DNA of 64,000 nt from Bacteroidia bacterium (GCA_026932145.1 JAIXKT010000044.1:1-64000), one strand, 5' to 3'; shown: positions 44,826-54,800, counted from the stretch's first letter. Notes: generated from the letters alone by a model not told the origin. A program made the numbers and translations.

Positions 44826-47645
44826 CTATGCTGAATCGGGTAAATTCAGATGGATTTTAGAATTTAAAAAACTCCACGTTAAAATTATCAAGCGGCAATT
44901 ATCGCATGGTTGTTTAGCCACAAAATCAACCCATGAAGATTTGTAGGAGACCTCCGAATTGGGCTGGTATGACTCAAAGAAGATAGGCGTTGGCTCTGTT
45001 TCCAAAGAACCATAATCCCGCACAAACCCAACCGGAATTATATTTTGCTGCATTAAGTTTGCATATACAACATCGGGATTTTTTTCGTGAATTAACTCAA
45101 CAGAATAGGGAACGATATACAGATTTAAACCCTGCTTAGCTTCTTCCGGCTTGTTTATCATGATTTTACGTAATACATTTGATAAGCCGGGCTGCTGAAT
45201 AACAAAGGCTTTGAGCCTTGAAAAAAAGTCTATTCGATTATAAAAATCAAAGCGAACTTCCATTCTATCTTGATATTCAGATAAAGTTCGCTTAATGAAG
45301 CCGGAAATCACAACTTCCCGCGATTTATTGTAGGTTTCTATAACAACGTGCAGCTTAAGCCGCTGTCTGGTAGATTGAACACCCGCTTTTTGTAGCAAAT
45401 TATAAACAAAAGTGGGAGACTGAAAAGCTAATTGAGAGGCCAAACTATCAGAATCTTCATCAGTAAGTTCTTGATTATTAGGTAAATTACAGATAATTAT
45501 CTGAATACGGTAGGTTATATCCGAATCCGTGTTTTGAAAACAACCTAATGGCTGGATATTATCCCAATCATTGGCCAATATTGAGGTATAGTCTGGATAC
45601 AAAATAACGCCATAGTTTTCCAAAAAAGAGCGCGCTGCCTGTAGCGACTTACCGTGATAGTCTGGGTGATAAAATAGGTAAGTAAAATCTCTAAATTCAT
45701 CTAAGGCTAAACGTTCGAGCATTGGGATTGTCTCTTGATTAAAGCCCAGCAAAATATTGATAATAACATCATTTTGAGGAATAATAGGATTTTTTTTCAG
45801 CCGTGCTAACCGTGAATCCGGAAATTGTACCGTCTTTTTCCAAGGCGTTGCTAAGTGGTTGATTATAATTTCCTCAGAAAAAGTTACCTCAAATTGATTT
45901 CTCGCTAAAACAATAAAAACATCCTGCTTAGGGTCAAAGTTCATTAAACCTGCTCCTGCATACAAGGGTCGGATATTATAGGTATGGTTGGTTATGCTTG
46001 AATCTTCGGCGTAAAAATTGTGGTAAACAGCGATCAAATTAAGTCCCTGATGAAATAAATAAAAGTGTAAGTCTAAAATTTGGTTTTCATTGAGTAAAAA
46101 GCTGCGTTCTTGCTTTTCAAAGCCTATCCAACTTAGTAATTGTTCTTGAATATCAAATTGTTGTTTGAATAATGGGAAGATGCTGACCGTTCCTTCTGGG
46201 TGGCTTAAATTACTTAGCTGCATAAGTTGCTCAAACACGCGGGTACTTAGATACACCCGCAGGGATTGTGCAATCAAGATTCCGGTAAAGTTGGGTAAGA
46301 TAATGGTTTCTAAGCGAATATGTTGCTGTAGCTGTTTTTTCAGGTTGTCGGGGCAGTTTTTGAGGCCGTCAAAGTAGGTATTAAGCAGAACTACCGGCTG
46401 AGCCCGATGTTCTATCCCAAGAAATTCTAAGGTGATGGAAACCGGTGGTCTATCCAAGAGTTCACCCCAAAGCTGCTCCTGTTTTTCTTGCGGAAGTTTA
46501 TTTCCCAGCAATGTTGCGATTACTGCCATAAACTTTTGGAGCACCATAGAGTCTTGGCGTAATGGGTCGTTATAAACCTCTACCGGAATGTAGATATTGC
46601 GGGCAGTATGAATAGCAGCTCGCTCTAAAATAGGAGGTAAAGTAGCACTTCCGGCTACAAAACTGATGTTCCCTAAATCAAAGTATTCCGGCGATATTGT
46701 TTCGTTAATTAAAATTAATTCCGGGGGTGTGGCCAGATAGTTTCGGAAGTTTTCCTGAATAAAATGAAAAATTCGGCTTAGGTCTGGTGAGATTCCGCAA
46801 AAAACAATGGTATCTACAGCCGTTATTTTCCCGCCTCCCACCCGCAGAGTATGTATTTTATCTTGAATAATTGTGGTAACTGTACCTGCAATGCTCCCAA
46901 AGAAAATTACCCCACCGATAATTACCATCAACATTACAAAGCGGCCGGTTAAAGTCTCTACAACTGTACCATCACCGGCCCCTACTAAACTTAGGGCTGT
47001 CCACCAAACTACGTCCCAAAAACTACGTAATTCGGAGCTATGCCCTAACTCAACCAAATAAATAATTCCAATACCGATTAAAATTATCCCAGATGAAAAT
47101 AGTACCGTAATCTGTAAATGTTTTAAGAAAATTTTCCGAACTACTTGATTCAAGCGAATATCTGCAACAAGGTTTCTAAACGCTCTATAACGCATAAGCG
47201 TAAATATCAACGGTCTCCAGAGTTTTAGCAGACGTACCAAACGCAGTATCGTGATATTGAGAATAATAAATTCAAGTGAAACTAACCGCGTTCCTCGCAC
47301 TAACATCAAAATAGGCGGTACAAATAGCGGCGCAAAAGCTGCAAAATCTACTAAACCGGAAAACGAAAAGATATACCGTACCGGTTTGGAACTGGAAATT
47401 ATCCGTAAGAGATATTCAACTAAAAATAAAAAATGAATGGAAGATGTCCAGTCATAGAAAGTTTCTTGCTGAATCGTTTCTTTAAAATGTATTTCTTCAA
47501 AAATAAGAACAGGGATACTAATGATAGTCAGAGCCATAGAGATATTACCCAGTAATCCCATCTTTTTAGATAGCTGTTGCCTTAGAGTACCATTAAAAGA
47601 CTCATCTAAACGCCGTTTAAAACGTAACCACTTTGAAACACGCAT
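44826..47645 (-). CDS. CASTOR/POLLUX-like ion channel with RCK domains and atypical filter
   Basis: The 939-residue protein has six predicted spans in the first 260 residues. An S4-like segment rich in Arg (about 118-170) precedes a pore loop reading S-L-V-G-A-G-D-G (residues 219-226), where K+ channels have T-V-G-Y-G-D. The remaining about 670 residues are cytoplasmic and contain Rossmann-like RCK/TrkA segments (starting V-D-T-I-V-F-C-G-I-S near 275 and again near 650). The layout matches CASTOR/POLLUX-type channels, which gate in response to ligands or Ca2+. The filter makes K+ selectivity doubtful. A minus-strand TAATTTTG box lies 38 nt upstream. Confidence 0.8.
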   Translation of the reverse strand: MRVSKWLRFKRRLDESFNGTLRQQLSKKMGLLGNISMALTIISIPVLIFEEIHFKETIQQETFYDWTSSIHFLFLVEYLLRIISSSKPVRYIFSFSGLVDFAAFAPLFVPPILMLVRGTRLVSLEFIILNITILRLVRLLKLWRPLIFTLMRYRAFRNLVADIRLNQVVRKIFLKHLQITVLFSSGIILIGIGIIYLVELGHSSELRSFWDVVWWTALSLVGAGDGTVVETLTGRFVMLMVIIGGVIFFGSIAGTVTTIIQDKIHTLRVGGGKITAVDTIVFCGISPDLSRIFHFIQENFRNYLATPPELILINETISPEYFDLGNISFVAGSATLPPILERAAIHTARNIYIPVEVYNDPLRQDSMVLQKFMAVIATLLGNKLPQEKQEQLWGELLDRPPVSITLEFLGIEHRAQPVVLLNTYFDGLKNCPDNLKKQLQQHIRLETIILPNFTGILIAQSLRVYLSTRVFEQLMQLSNLSHPEGTVSIFPLFKQQFDIQEQLLSWIGFEKQERSFLLNENQILDLHFYLFHQGLNLIAVYHNFYAEDSSITNHTYNIRPLYAGAGLMNFDPKQDVFIVLARNQFEVTFSEEIIINHLATPWKKTVQFPDSRLARLKKNPIIPQNDVIINILLGFNQETIPMLERLALDEFRDFTYLFYHPDYHGKSLQAARSFLENYGVILYPDYTSILANDWDNIQPLGCFQNTDSDITYRIQIIICNLPNNQELTDEDSDSLASQLAFQSPTFVYNLLQKAGVQSTRQRLKLHVVIETYNKSREVVISGFIKRTLSEYQDRMEVRFDFYNRIDFFSRLKAFVIQQPGLSNVLRKIMINKPEEAKQGLNLYIVPYSVELIHEKNPDVVYANLMQQNIIPVGFVRDYGSLETEPTPIFFESYQPNSEVSYKSSWVDFVAKQPCDNCRLIILTWSFLNSKIHLNLPDSA

Positions 47646-47683
47646 ATAACAATCCCCTACAACCGATTTTGAAACGGCATACG

Positions 47684-47691
47684 CAAAATTA
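47684..47691 (-). promoter_or_regulatory. -7 box TAATTTTG for the channel gene
   Basis: This is an exact TAnnTTTG match on the minus strand, 38 nt before the ATG at 47645 and between that gene and the DUF3127 gene. Confidence 0.4.
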
Positions 47692-47714
47692 TACTGGAAA
47701 AAATTAGTTACCTA

Positions 47715-48104
47715 TCAAAAAGGTAAATCGTCAATAGCGTCAGTAGTAGCAGGCGAAGTGAACCCGGGGGGCTGCTGATAATTAGTTGTTTCTAAATTCT
47801 GGGGCGATGCTTCAGCATTTGATGAAGATGCTGAAACGATTCTCCACGCATCTAAGGTGTTAAAATAGACCAACTCTCCCTTTGGATTTTTCCATTCGCG
47901 CCCCTTCAAGTTAAAACTCACATCAACGGTATCTCCAACCTTAAATTTATCTAAATGAGCGCATTTTTCTTGGGTAAACTCAAGTTTAATAAACTGAGGA
48001 TACATTGGGTTATCTGCGCATATCAAAACAAACTCCCGCTTTTTAAAAGAAGTACTTACTTGCTGTTCTCCAAATATCGCATGAATTTTCCCTACAATAT
48101 TCAT
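47715..48104 (-). CDS. DUF3127 protein (OB-fold-like)
   Basis: The 129-residue protein has the DUF3127 core: G-K-I-H-A-I-F-G-E-Q-Q-V-S near the start, then F-K-K-R-E-F-V-L and D-x-V-D-V-S-F-N-L-K-G-R-E-W. An acidic tail ends D-D-L-P-F, the kind of C-terminus seen in single-strand-binding proteins. The family is restricted largely to Bacteroidota. The SSB-like tail suggests a role on DNA, but that is an inference. Confidence 0.85.
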   Translation of the reverse strand: MNIVGKIHAIFGEQQVSTSFKKREFVLICADNPMYPQFIKLEFTQEKCAHLDKFKVGDTVDVSFNLKGREWKNPKGELVYFNTLDAWRIVSASSSNAEASPQNLETTNYQQPPGFTSPATTDAIDDLPF

Positions 48105-48173
48105 ATTATTTTTCTACAAAAATGCACACTTTTTAGCTTAGAATAACAATATTTTTATGCGTAAAAATTAGGG

Positions 48174-48304
48174 GCGTGGTTCAAAAAGTATAAAAACTAT
48201 GATTTCATTGGTATATCATTATTGCTATCATGGCATCATGGTTTTCTTTAACCACGAAGTTATCCCTGATTACTAATCTTTTTATTATACTTTCTGAACC
48301 ACAA
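48174..48304 (+). repeat. Copy C of the dispersed repeat family, with intact terminal inverted repeats
   Basis: The left end CGTGGTTCAAAAAGTATAA (48175-48193) and right end TTATACTTTCTGAACCACA (48285-48303) are inverted repeats matching at 17 of 19 positions. The 130-bp element has no coding capacity. It shares TTTCATTGGT-ATTATTGCTA and GGCATCATGGTTTTCT with copies A and D. No clear target-site duplication was found. Confidence 0.75.
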
Positions 48305-48354
48305 TCATAAAACATCTTTAAAACTCTTGTAAACTTGCATTTAAAACTACACAG

Positions 48355-49815
48355 ATGTTAAAATTTAAGTTTGAACTAAGTTATCTTTTGTGGATAATAT
48401 TGTTTGCTACCAGTTGTGGGCATAAAGGCAATTCTGGAGATCCTACGGGTTATATAGATGAGGAAACCGTAACTAAGGGATGTTCTATGGATACTGCTAA
48501 ATTTAGACTTGCTAAAATTTTTGAGCCATTATCTAAGGAATCCGAAAAGAATCGGCTACCTGCATCCGCTTCCCTTCATGAATATGCACCTCGCAGGGTA
48601 AGTCAAGGTTCTCAGGGGTCTTGTGTAGCGTTTTCCTCTGCTTATGCAGCCAGAACTATCTTAGAATGTATCGCCACAGGAAAAAGCCCGGATTCTCTGA
48701 TTTTTAGCCCTGCATTTTTGTACAATCAAATTCGCTTGAGCGATTGCAGCGGAGGTTCATATATTCAAGATGCAATGGAAAAAATGATGTCAGAAGGAGT
48801 CGTTCGCTGGCAGGACTTCCCCTATGACCCCAATAATTGCGACCGGCTTCCCAACCAACAACAAAAACAAAGTGCCAAAGAATTTAAAATTGCCGGCTAC
48901 AATAGACTTACTCGAGGAAGTAGCTTCGATATTGACTTAGACGCAATTAAGCAAAATATCGCTAAAAAAGCACCCGTTGTAGTAGCCTTACCCGTTGGAG
49001 GAACTTTTGACGACTTATTCGGCTCAAAAATCTGGAAACCAACCCCAAATGACTATAAAGAACTTGAAAAATATAAAAAAAGACAACGCTCGGCCTTAGG
49101 CGGCCACGCAATGTGCCTGATTGGGTATAATGACAACATAGAAGGCGGAAGCGTTGAAATCATGAACTCTTGGGGCAGTGAATTTGGTGAAAGTGGTATA
49201 TTCTGGATGCCATACAAAGCTTTTTATGACTTCTGCATAGAAGCATGGGGGCTTTTTCCACTACCTTCTAAAATAGCTCCCAGCGAACAACTATTTAAAG
49301 TATCTTGTGGCCTTGTGCGGAACAAAACGAAAGAATATATCTCGTTAGAGCAAAAAAAAACCGGTATTTTTATTACCACAGATGACTACCCCGCCAAAAC
49401 TAAATTTAAAATAGAAATTAACAATACCACGCCTTGCTATGCCTATGTATTAGGCCAAGAAACCAATGAAAGTAGCTACATCTTATTTCCATACACCCAA
49501 GAACATTCTCCCTACTGCGGAATAACCGGAACCCGTCTTTTTCCCAGTGATTATTCACTTGTGTTAGATAACATCGGGAAAAAAGACTATATGGCAATTA
49601 TCCTAAGCTTAGAAGAACTTGATATTCAGGAAATAAACAAAAAAATTAATGATATAAACGGAAAAGACTATGCTGATAAAATCAACAAAGCCCTAAAACC
49701 AATACTGATCCCTGCAAATGATTGGTCCGTTCAAACAGGTGAAACCGTAGATATTTCTGTAAAAAAAGCATCAAAAAACACTATCGCTATTGTTTTTGAG
49801 ATTTTAAAAAAGTGA
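48355..49815 (+). CDS. Papain-like (C1-fold) cysteine peptidase lipoprotein
   Basis: The 486-residue protein has a signal with lipobox F-A-T-S-C (Cys21), so it is anchored in the envelope. The peptidase domain has the nucleophile in S-Q-G-S-C-V-A-F-S-S (Cys90), His in G-G-H-A-M-C-L-I-G-Y (about 250) and Asn in M-N-S-W-G-S-E-F-G (about 269), a complete triad. The C-terminal about 180 residues resemble a DUF4384-type beta domain. A D/E-rich protein gene follows after 39 nt. Substrate unknown. Confidence 0.88.
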   Translation: MLKFKFELSYLLWIILFATSCGHKGNSGDPTGYIDEETVTKGCSMDTAKFRLAKIFEPLSKESEKNRLPASASLHEYAPRRVSQGSQGSCVAFSSAYAARTILECIATGKSPDSLIFSPAFLYNQIRLSDCSGGSYIQDAMEKMMSEGVVRWQDFPYDPNNCDRLPNQQQKQSAKEFKIAGYNRLTRGSSFDIDLDAIKQNIAKKAPVVVALPVGGTFDDLFGSKIWKPTPNDYKELEKYKKRQRSALGGHAMCLIGYNDNIEGGSVEIMNSWGSEFGESGIFWMPYKAFYDFCIEAWGLFPLPSKIAPSEQLFKVSCGLVRNKTKEYISLEQKKTGIFITTDDYPAKTKFKIEINNTTPCYAYVLGQETNESSYILFPYTQEHSPYCGITGTRLFPSDYSLVLDNIGKKDYMAIILSLEELDIQEINKKINDINGKDYADKINKALKPILIPANDWSVQTGETVDISVKKASKNTIAIVFEILKK

Positions 49816-49854
49816 TTAATTTAGCCCCCGAATTCTAAACCAAATATATCAACT

Positions 49855-50079
49855 ATGCCTGTTCGCATACAAAAAGACGAAGATGAACTTTTAGAAACAG
49901 AGTCAGACGAAACGTTAGAGGATGATTTCGATGATTTCGATGAAGAATCAGACGATGATTTTGATGAATTAGACGAAGATTCGGAAGAACTTGATGAAGA
50001 CTTTGACGAAGCTTACGAAGACAACTTTGACGAGTTTGACGAAGAAGACACAGAAGAAGACGCAGAAGAAGACTTCTAA
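49855..50079 (+). CDS. Extremely acidic 74-residue Asp/Glu-rich protein
   Basis: More than half of the residues are Asp or Glu, arranged in D-D-F-D-E-(F/L)-D-E-like units; aromatic Phe recurs every few residues. There is no signal peptide. Its coding reality is supported by its position between the peptidase gene and a perfect terminator hairpin 6 nt after the stop. Acidic proteins of this sort can mimic nucleic acids or bind cations, but no function is claimed. Confidence 0.65.
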   Translation: MPVRIQKDEDELLETESDETLEDDFDDFDEESDDDFDELDEDSEELDEDFDEAYEDNFDEFDEEDTEEDAEEDF

Positions 50080-50084
50080 CCTAC

Positions 50085-50132
50085 ATAGGTACTAAACTAA
50101 ATCTTAAAAATAAGATTTAGTTTAGTACCTAT
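50085..50132. terminator. Perfect 22-bp hairpin with AAAA loop, bidirectional terminator
   Basis: The left arm (50085-50106) and right arm (50111-50132) are exact reverse complements. It sits between the convergent acidic-protein gene and recF, fitting an intrinsic terminator in both directions. Confidence 0.8.
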
Positions 50133-50169
50133 GCCGCTTATTACTACCGTTATGTAGTTCAGTAATTAT

Positions 50170-51282
50170 TCAATATAATGTTTGAACTTGCCCGTTTTTT
50201 ACCAACCAGAGAGACGCTTTTATTTGATTAGCAATAGCTTGGCATCTTTCTATTTGTGAATCTGTAATAAACACCTGTGTTTGTTCAAATTGCAGTAATT
50301 GTTGAGCCAGAATCTGGGTACGAAGCGGGTCTAACTTATCAAAGATATCATCTAAGAGAAGCCAAAGAGATAACTGTTTAGTAGTACGTTGATAAGCAAT
50401 CAGACTAAAGTACAGAGCTATACTTGCAGAGTGAATTTGACCTTGAGAGCCAACTTCTTTGAGTGGGCGGTTCTCTACCGTGATTTCTATATCATCTCGA
50501 TGCGGCCCTACAGAGGTATAGCCTAACTGAAAATCTTTTTGCCGGTACTTTTCCCATACTTTTCTTAAATCTACGTAGCTATCAAGTAGTTGCGATTGAG
50601 AATAATTTAATTTTAAGGATAAATTGTACTCAAACCGATTAAAATATTCCTGAAAATATGGTACAATAGCTTGGAGCAGTTGCTTCCGATATAGAATCAG
50701 TTGCTGCCCATTTACGGCCATTTGTTCTTCCCATGCAGACAAAAGATCATTTGTTGTTTGAGGGTTGTGTAACAGGCTGTTACGCTGTTTTAATGCTATT
50801 TGGTAACGGGTAAGATATTCTAAATAGTCAGTTTGTTGCTGGCACAAAAAAGAGTCCAAAAAGGTACGTCTTTCGCTTGCTGGGCCAATAATAACTTCGG
50901 TTTTATTGGGTAACAATGTAATTACCGGATAATGACCAATAAATTGACTTAATCGCCCAATAGGGTTTTGAGATAACCAAAGTTTTTTTCCGTCTGCTTC
51001 TGAATAAGCTACTCGAACGGTCTCTGGGGAAATCTTTGCACCCATATTTCCAGAAACAGCCCAAAAAGGCTGAGCAAATTGAAGTAACTTCTTATCAGTA
51101 GTTGTTCTAAAACTACGCCCAAGGCTTAAAATATGAATGGCTTCTAAGATTGAGGTTTTACCTGCACCATTTAGCCCGCTGATGACAGTATAGGGAGAAT
51201 CTATAACACATTCAGTTTCAGTATGATTTCTTAAATGTTGTAAAAAGAGTTTGATTAGCACAGAGTAGTTGCAAAAATACAT
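50170..51282 (-). CDS. recF: DNA replication and repair protein RecF
   Basis: RecF is an SMC-like ATPase that loads RecA at single-strand gaps. Walker A is S-G-L-N-G-A-G-K-T-S-I-L-E-A near residue 35, the signature region is G-S-Q-G-Q, and Walker B is L-W-L-L-L-D-D-I-F-D-K-L-D. 370 residues is normal. It is not near dnaA/dnaN here. Confidence 0.95.
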   Translation of the reverse strand: MYFCNYSVLIKLFLQHLRNHTETECVIDSPYTVISGLNGAGKTSILEAIHILSLGRSFRTTTDKKLLQFAQPFWAVSGNMGAKISPETVRVAYSEADGKKLWLSQNPIGRLSQFIGHYPVITLLPNKTEVIIGPASERRTFLDSFLCQQQTDYLEYLTRYQIALKQRNSLLHNPQTTNDLLSAWEEQMAVNGQQLILYRKQLLQAIVPYFQEYFNRFEYNLSLKLNYSQSQLLDSYVDLRKVWEKYRQKDFQLGYTSVGPHRDDIEITVENRPLKEVGSQGQIHSASIALYFSLIAYQRTTKQLSLWLLLDDIFDKLDPLRTQILAQQLLQFEQTQVFITDSQIERCQAIANQIKASLWLVKNGQVQTLY

Positions 51283-51375
51283 AATGCTATCCAGAAATAT
51301 GCGATTTGCTATTCATCAATTCACACCTGAAACAATTATTCAAAGAGGTGCAATGATTTATGCCGTTGAACTTGG

Positions 51376-51644
51376 GTTGTGCTTCAGAAAGTATGATGAA
51401 GTTTTTGGCCATAAAGACTAACCTTATCGTCTATGCCAAAAGTCAAACTAACTGCTACTTGACCACTCGTTGCCAAAGTGCAAAAACAACTAAGAATAAA
51501 TATAAATAACTCATTACAAGCCAGAAACAGAAGATTTGTCAGGAGGGCTACTTGCTTTTTCAAGAAAACAGAGAACCATGATGCCATAGTAGTAATAATG
51601 CTTCACCAACGAAACAATAGCTTTCATATTTTCTGAACCACAAC
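51376..51644 (-). repeat. Copy D of the dispersed repeat family (longest, 269 bp)
   Basis: Ends GTTGTGCTTCAGAAAGTATG (51376) and CATATTTTCTGAACCACAAC (to 51644) form an inverted pair. Read on the minus strand the body matches copies A, B and C: TTTCGTTGGTGAAGCATTAT, GGCATCATGGTT and TCCTGACAAATCTTCTGTTT. A 67-codon open frame inside it is not credible as a gene. The remaining parts of the 518-nt gap between recF and the molybdoenzyme gene hold only the regulatory palindrome. Confidence 0.75.
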
Positions 51645-51697
51645 CCTGAATTATACGTAAACCGGCTAATTTTACTCAATACTACTCTATTTTCAGG

Positions 51698-51715
51698 ATG
51701 TGATTAATATCACAT
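51698..51715. promoter_or_regulatory. CRP/FNR-type operator palindrome upstream of the molybdoenzyme operon
   Basis: ATGTGAT-TAAT-ATCACAT is a perfect 7-bp inverted repeat with a 4-nt centre. It matches the CRP form TGTGA-N6-TCACA and also the FNR-like TGAT-N4-ATCA core. It lies 86 bp upstream of the catalytic-subunit ATG. A degenerate -7 box GAACTTTG occurs at 51758-51765. Control by a Crp/Fnr-family regulator responding to oxygen, NO or cAMP is inferred. Confidence 0.6.
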
Positions 51716-51800
51716 TTTACCGTAATGCTTATCATGTTTTAGCAGAGGAGATATCCGGAACTTTGGCTACATGAATCAACCCGTCTAAAATAATTGAATT

Positions 51801-54800
51801 ATGGGAATCAATAGAAGAAAATTTTTAAAAAACGGGCTACTAACGAGTTTGGGAACGGCTGCTTTTGCCAGCCTTCCATTTGAGGGTTTTAACAAAATAT
51901 TTACATTTTTTGACCCAATAGATGTAGAGAACCCGTTAGCTAAGTACCCGAATCGGGATTGGGAAAAGACCTACCGAGATATGTGGCAGTATGATGAGGA
52001 GTTTACTTTCTTATGTGCGCCAAATGACACCCACAACTGCTTGCTAAAAGCTCATGTAAAAAATGGTGCCGTAGTCAGGATAGCCCCGAGTTATGCTTTC
52101 TCAAATGCCAAAGACTTACAAGGGAATCAAGCCACAGCCCGTTGGGAGCCCAGATGCTGCCAAAAGGGGTTAGCTCTTGCCAGACGCTTTTACGGAGACC
52201 GCCGAGCAAAATATCCCGTAATCCGCGAAGGCTACCTAAAGTGGATACAAAAAGGAATGCCCAGAAATGCTGATGGCACAATTTCACAAGAATATCTCCA
52301 AAGAGGAAAAGAAGCCTTCGTTAAATTAACGTGGGAAGATACTTTCAAATACACCGCTGCGGTGTTAAATAACATCGCCCGCACCTACAACGGAGAAGAA
52401 GGAAAGAAAAAACTAACTGCACAAGGCTACGATCCCTTGATGGTAGAAGCTACCGAAGGGCACGGAACACAAGTGTTAAAGTTTCGGGGCGGAATGGCAC
52501 CCTTAGGTGTAACCCGTATCTTCGGGATAAACCGTTTAGCAAACTCATTAGCACTTTTGGATGCCAAGATTAACAATATCGATCCGGAACACGCACACGG
52601 CGCACGCTGCTGGGATAGTTATGCTTGGCATACTGACTTACCTCCCGGACACCCAATGGTAACCGGTGCCCAAACCGTTGACTTTGACTTAGCTTGTGTG
52701 GATCACTCTGACCATATCGTTGTTTGGGGCATGAATTGGATAACTACCAAAATGCCTGATGCTCACTGGCTTACAGAAGCTCGTATGAAAGGTGCCAAAG
52801 TTACTGTAATCGCTTGCGAATATAGTGCTACTGCCAACAAAGCAGATAACCTTATCGTATGCCGCCCGGGAGTTACACCAGCATTAGCACTCGGGTTCGC
52901 TCACGTAATCATCCGCGACAAATTGTATGACGCAGACTTCATGAAGAAATTTACCGACTTACCATTCCTAATCAGAATGGATAACCAAAAAATCCTGAAG
53001 CCTACCGACATCATCAAAAAATACCAGAAACCGGGATTAAAAAATTACATCGAAGTCCTAAAAGCCGGTGAAAAAAACAAACCCTCTCTAAAACAAGGAA
53101 TACCTTTCGTAAGCGAAGAATTAGCAAATGAATGGGGAGACTATGTAGTGTGGGATGAAACCAAAAATGCACCAACTGTCGTTACCCGAGACGATTACGG
53201 CAAATTTATGTACGACAAAGGCGTGAACCCAGCCCTCGAAGGTAAATTTAAAGTTAAAATAATAGGGGAAAAGAAAGAAGTAGAAGTTCGCACAGTCTTT
53301 GACCTGATGAAAGAATACATCATGGACAACTTTGACCCCAAAACCGTAGAAGAACTTACTTGGGCACCCATACAAGGTATCGAAACAGTAGCCAAAGAAA
53401 TAGCTAAAAACAAAGGCAAAACGATATTTGCTACCGGAATGGGACCTAATCAATTCTTTAATAATGACTTAAAAGACAGAGCTGTACTATTTTTAGCAAG
53501 CATTACCTCAAATATAGGTAAAATAGGTGGAAATGTCGGTTCTTTTGCCGGAAATTATCGTGGAGCTTACTTTTCTGGATTAGCTTGCTACATCGCAGAA
53601 GACCCATTCAATCCGGAGTTGGATACCACCAAAGCACCCAAAGTAAAAAAATATTTCCATTACGAATCAGCTCACTTCTTTAACAATGGAGATAGAATTT
53701 TACGGATGGGGAATAAAAACATGACGGGAAAAACCCACATGCCCGCACCTACCAAATCTATTATGGTTTCCAATGGAAACTCTCTCTTAGGAAACTCAAA
53801 AGGGCATTATGATAACGTAATAAACGTTTATCCCCGAATTGATTTTATCGGTGTATCAGAATGGTGGTGGACAGGCTCTTGTGAATATGCAGATATTGTA
53901 TTTGCCGTTGATTCTTGGGCAGAGTTTAAGTTTCCGGATATGACTATTTCTGTTACAAATCCGTTCTTATACACATTTCCCAGAACTCCACTCAAAAGAA
54001 TTTTTGATACTCGAGGCGATATAGAAGTCTTAGCCGGAATCGCATCCGCTTTTGGAGACCTGACCGGAGATAATAGATTTAAAGATTATTTCAAGTTTGT
54101 TCATGAAAATAAGCCGGAAGTGTATTTACAACGGATATTAGATACCAGCCAAGGCATGACCGGCTATAAATTTGAAGAAATTGAAGCACTTGCCAAAAAA
54201 GGAATCCCCTCATTGGTGATGACACGCACCACCCCAAAATATGTGGGAATGGAGCAAGTAGAAGAAAATAAACAATGGTACACCAAATCCGGCAGGATGG
54301 AATTTTACCGCGATGAACCGGAATTTATCGAAGCCGGCGAAAACATGATAGTATTCCGCGAACCCATTGACTCTACTTTTTTTGAACCAAACGTCATTGT
54401 TTCCAAAAAACATCCTTGCATTATGCCCGATACTCCTCAAAAGTACGGCGTAGATACCAATAATTTAACAACAGATGTGCGTCAAGCAAGGAATGTAGTG
54501 AAACCGTGGAGTGAGGTTAAAAACACTAAGCATCCGCTCCAAAACGCAGATAAGGACTTTAAATTTATTTTCCATACACCTAAATTTAGACATGGTGTGC
54601 ATACAATGCCGGTAGATACCGATATTATCGCAGTTTGGTTCGGCCCATTTGGAGATATGCACCGCCAAGATAAGCGGAAACCGTATGTTACTGAGTTATA
54701 TGTGGACATTAACCCATTGGATGCCAAAGAGTTAGGTGTAGAAGACGGAGATTATGTTTGGATAGATGCAGATCCTTCGGATAGGCCATTTCGAGGCTGG

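Noticed and set aside
51384-51587. 67-codon open frame on the minus strand
   Set aside because: It lies wholly inside intergenic repeat copy D and has no family features; the repeat explains the sequence.
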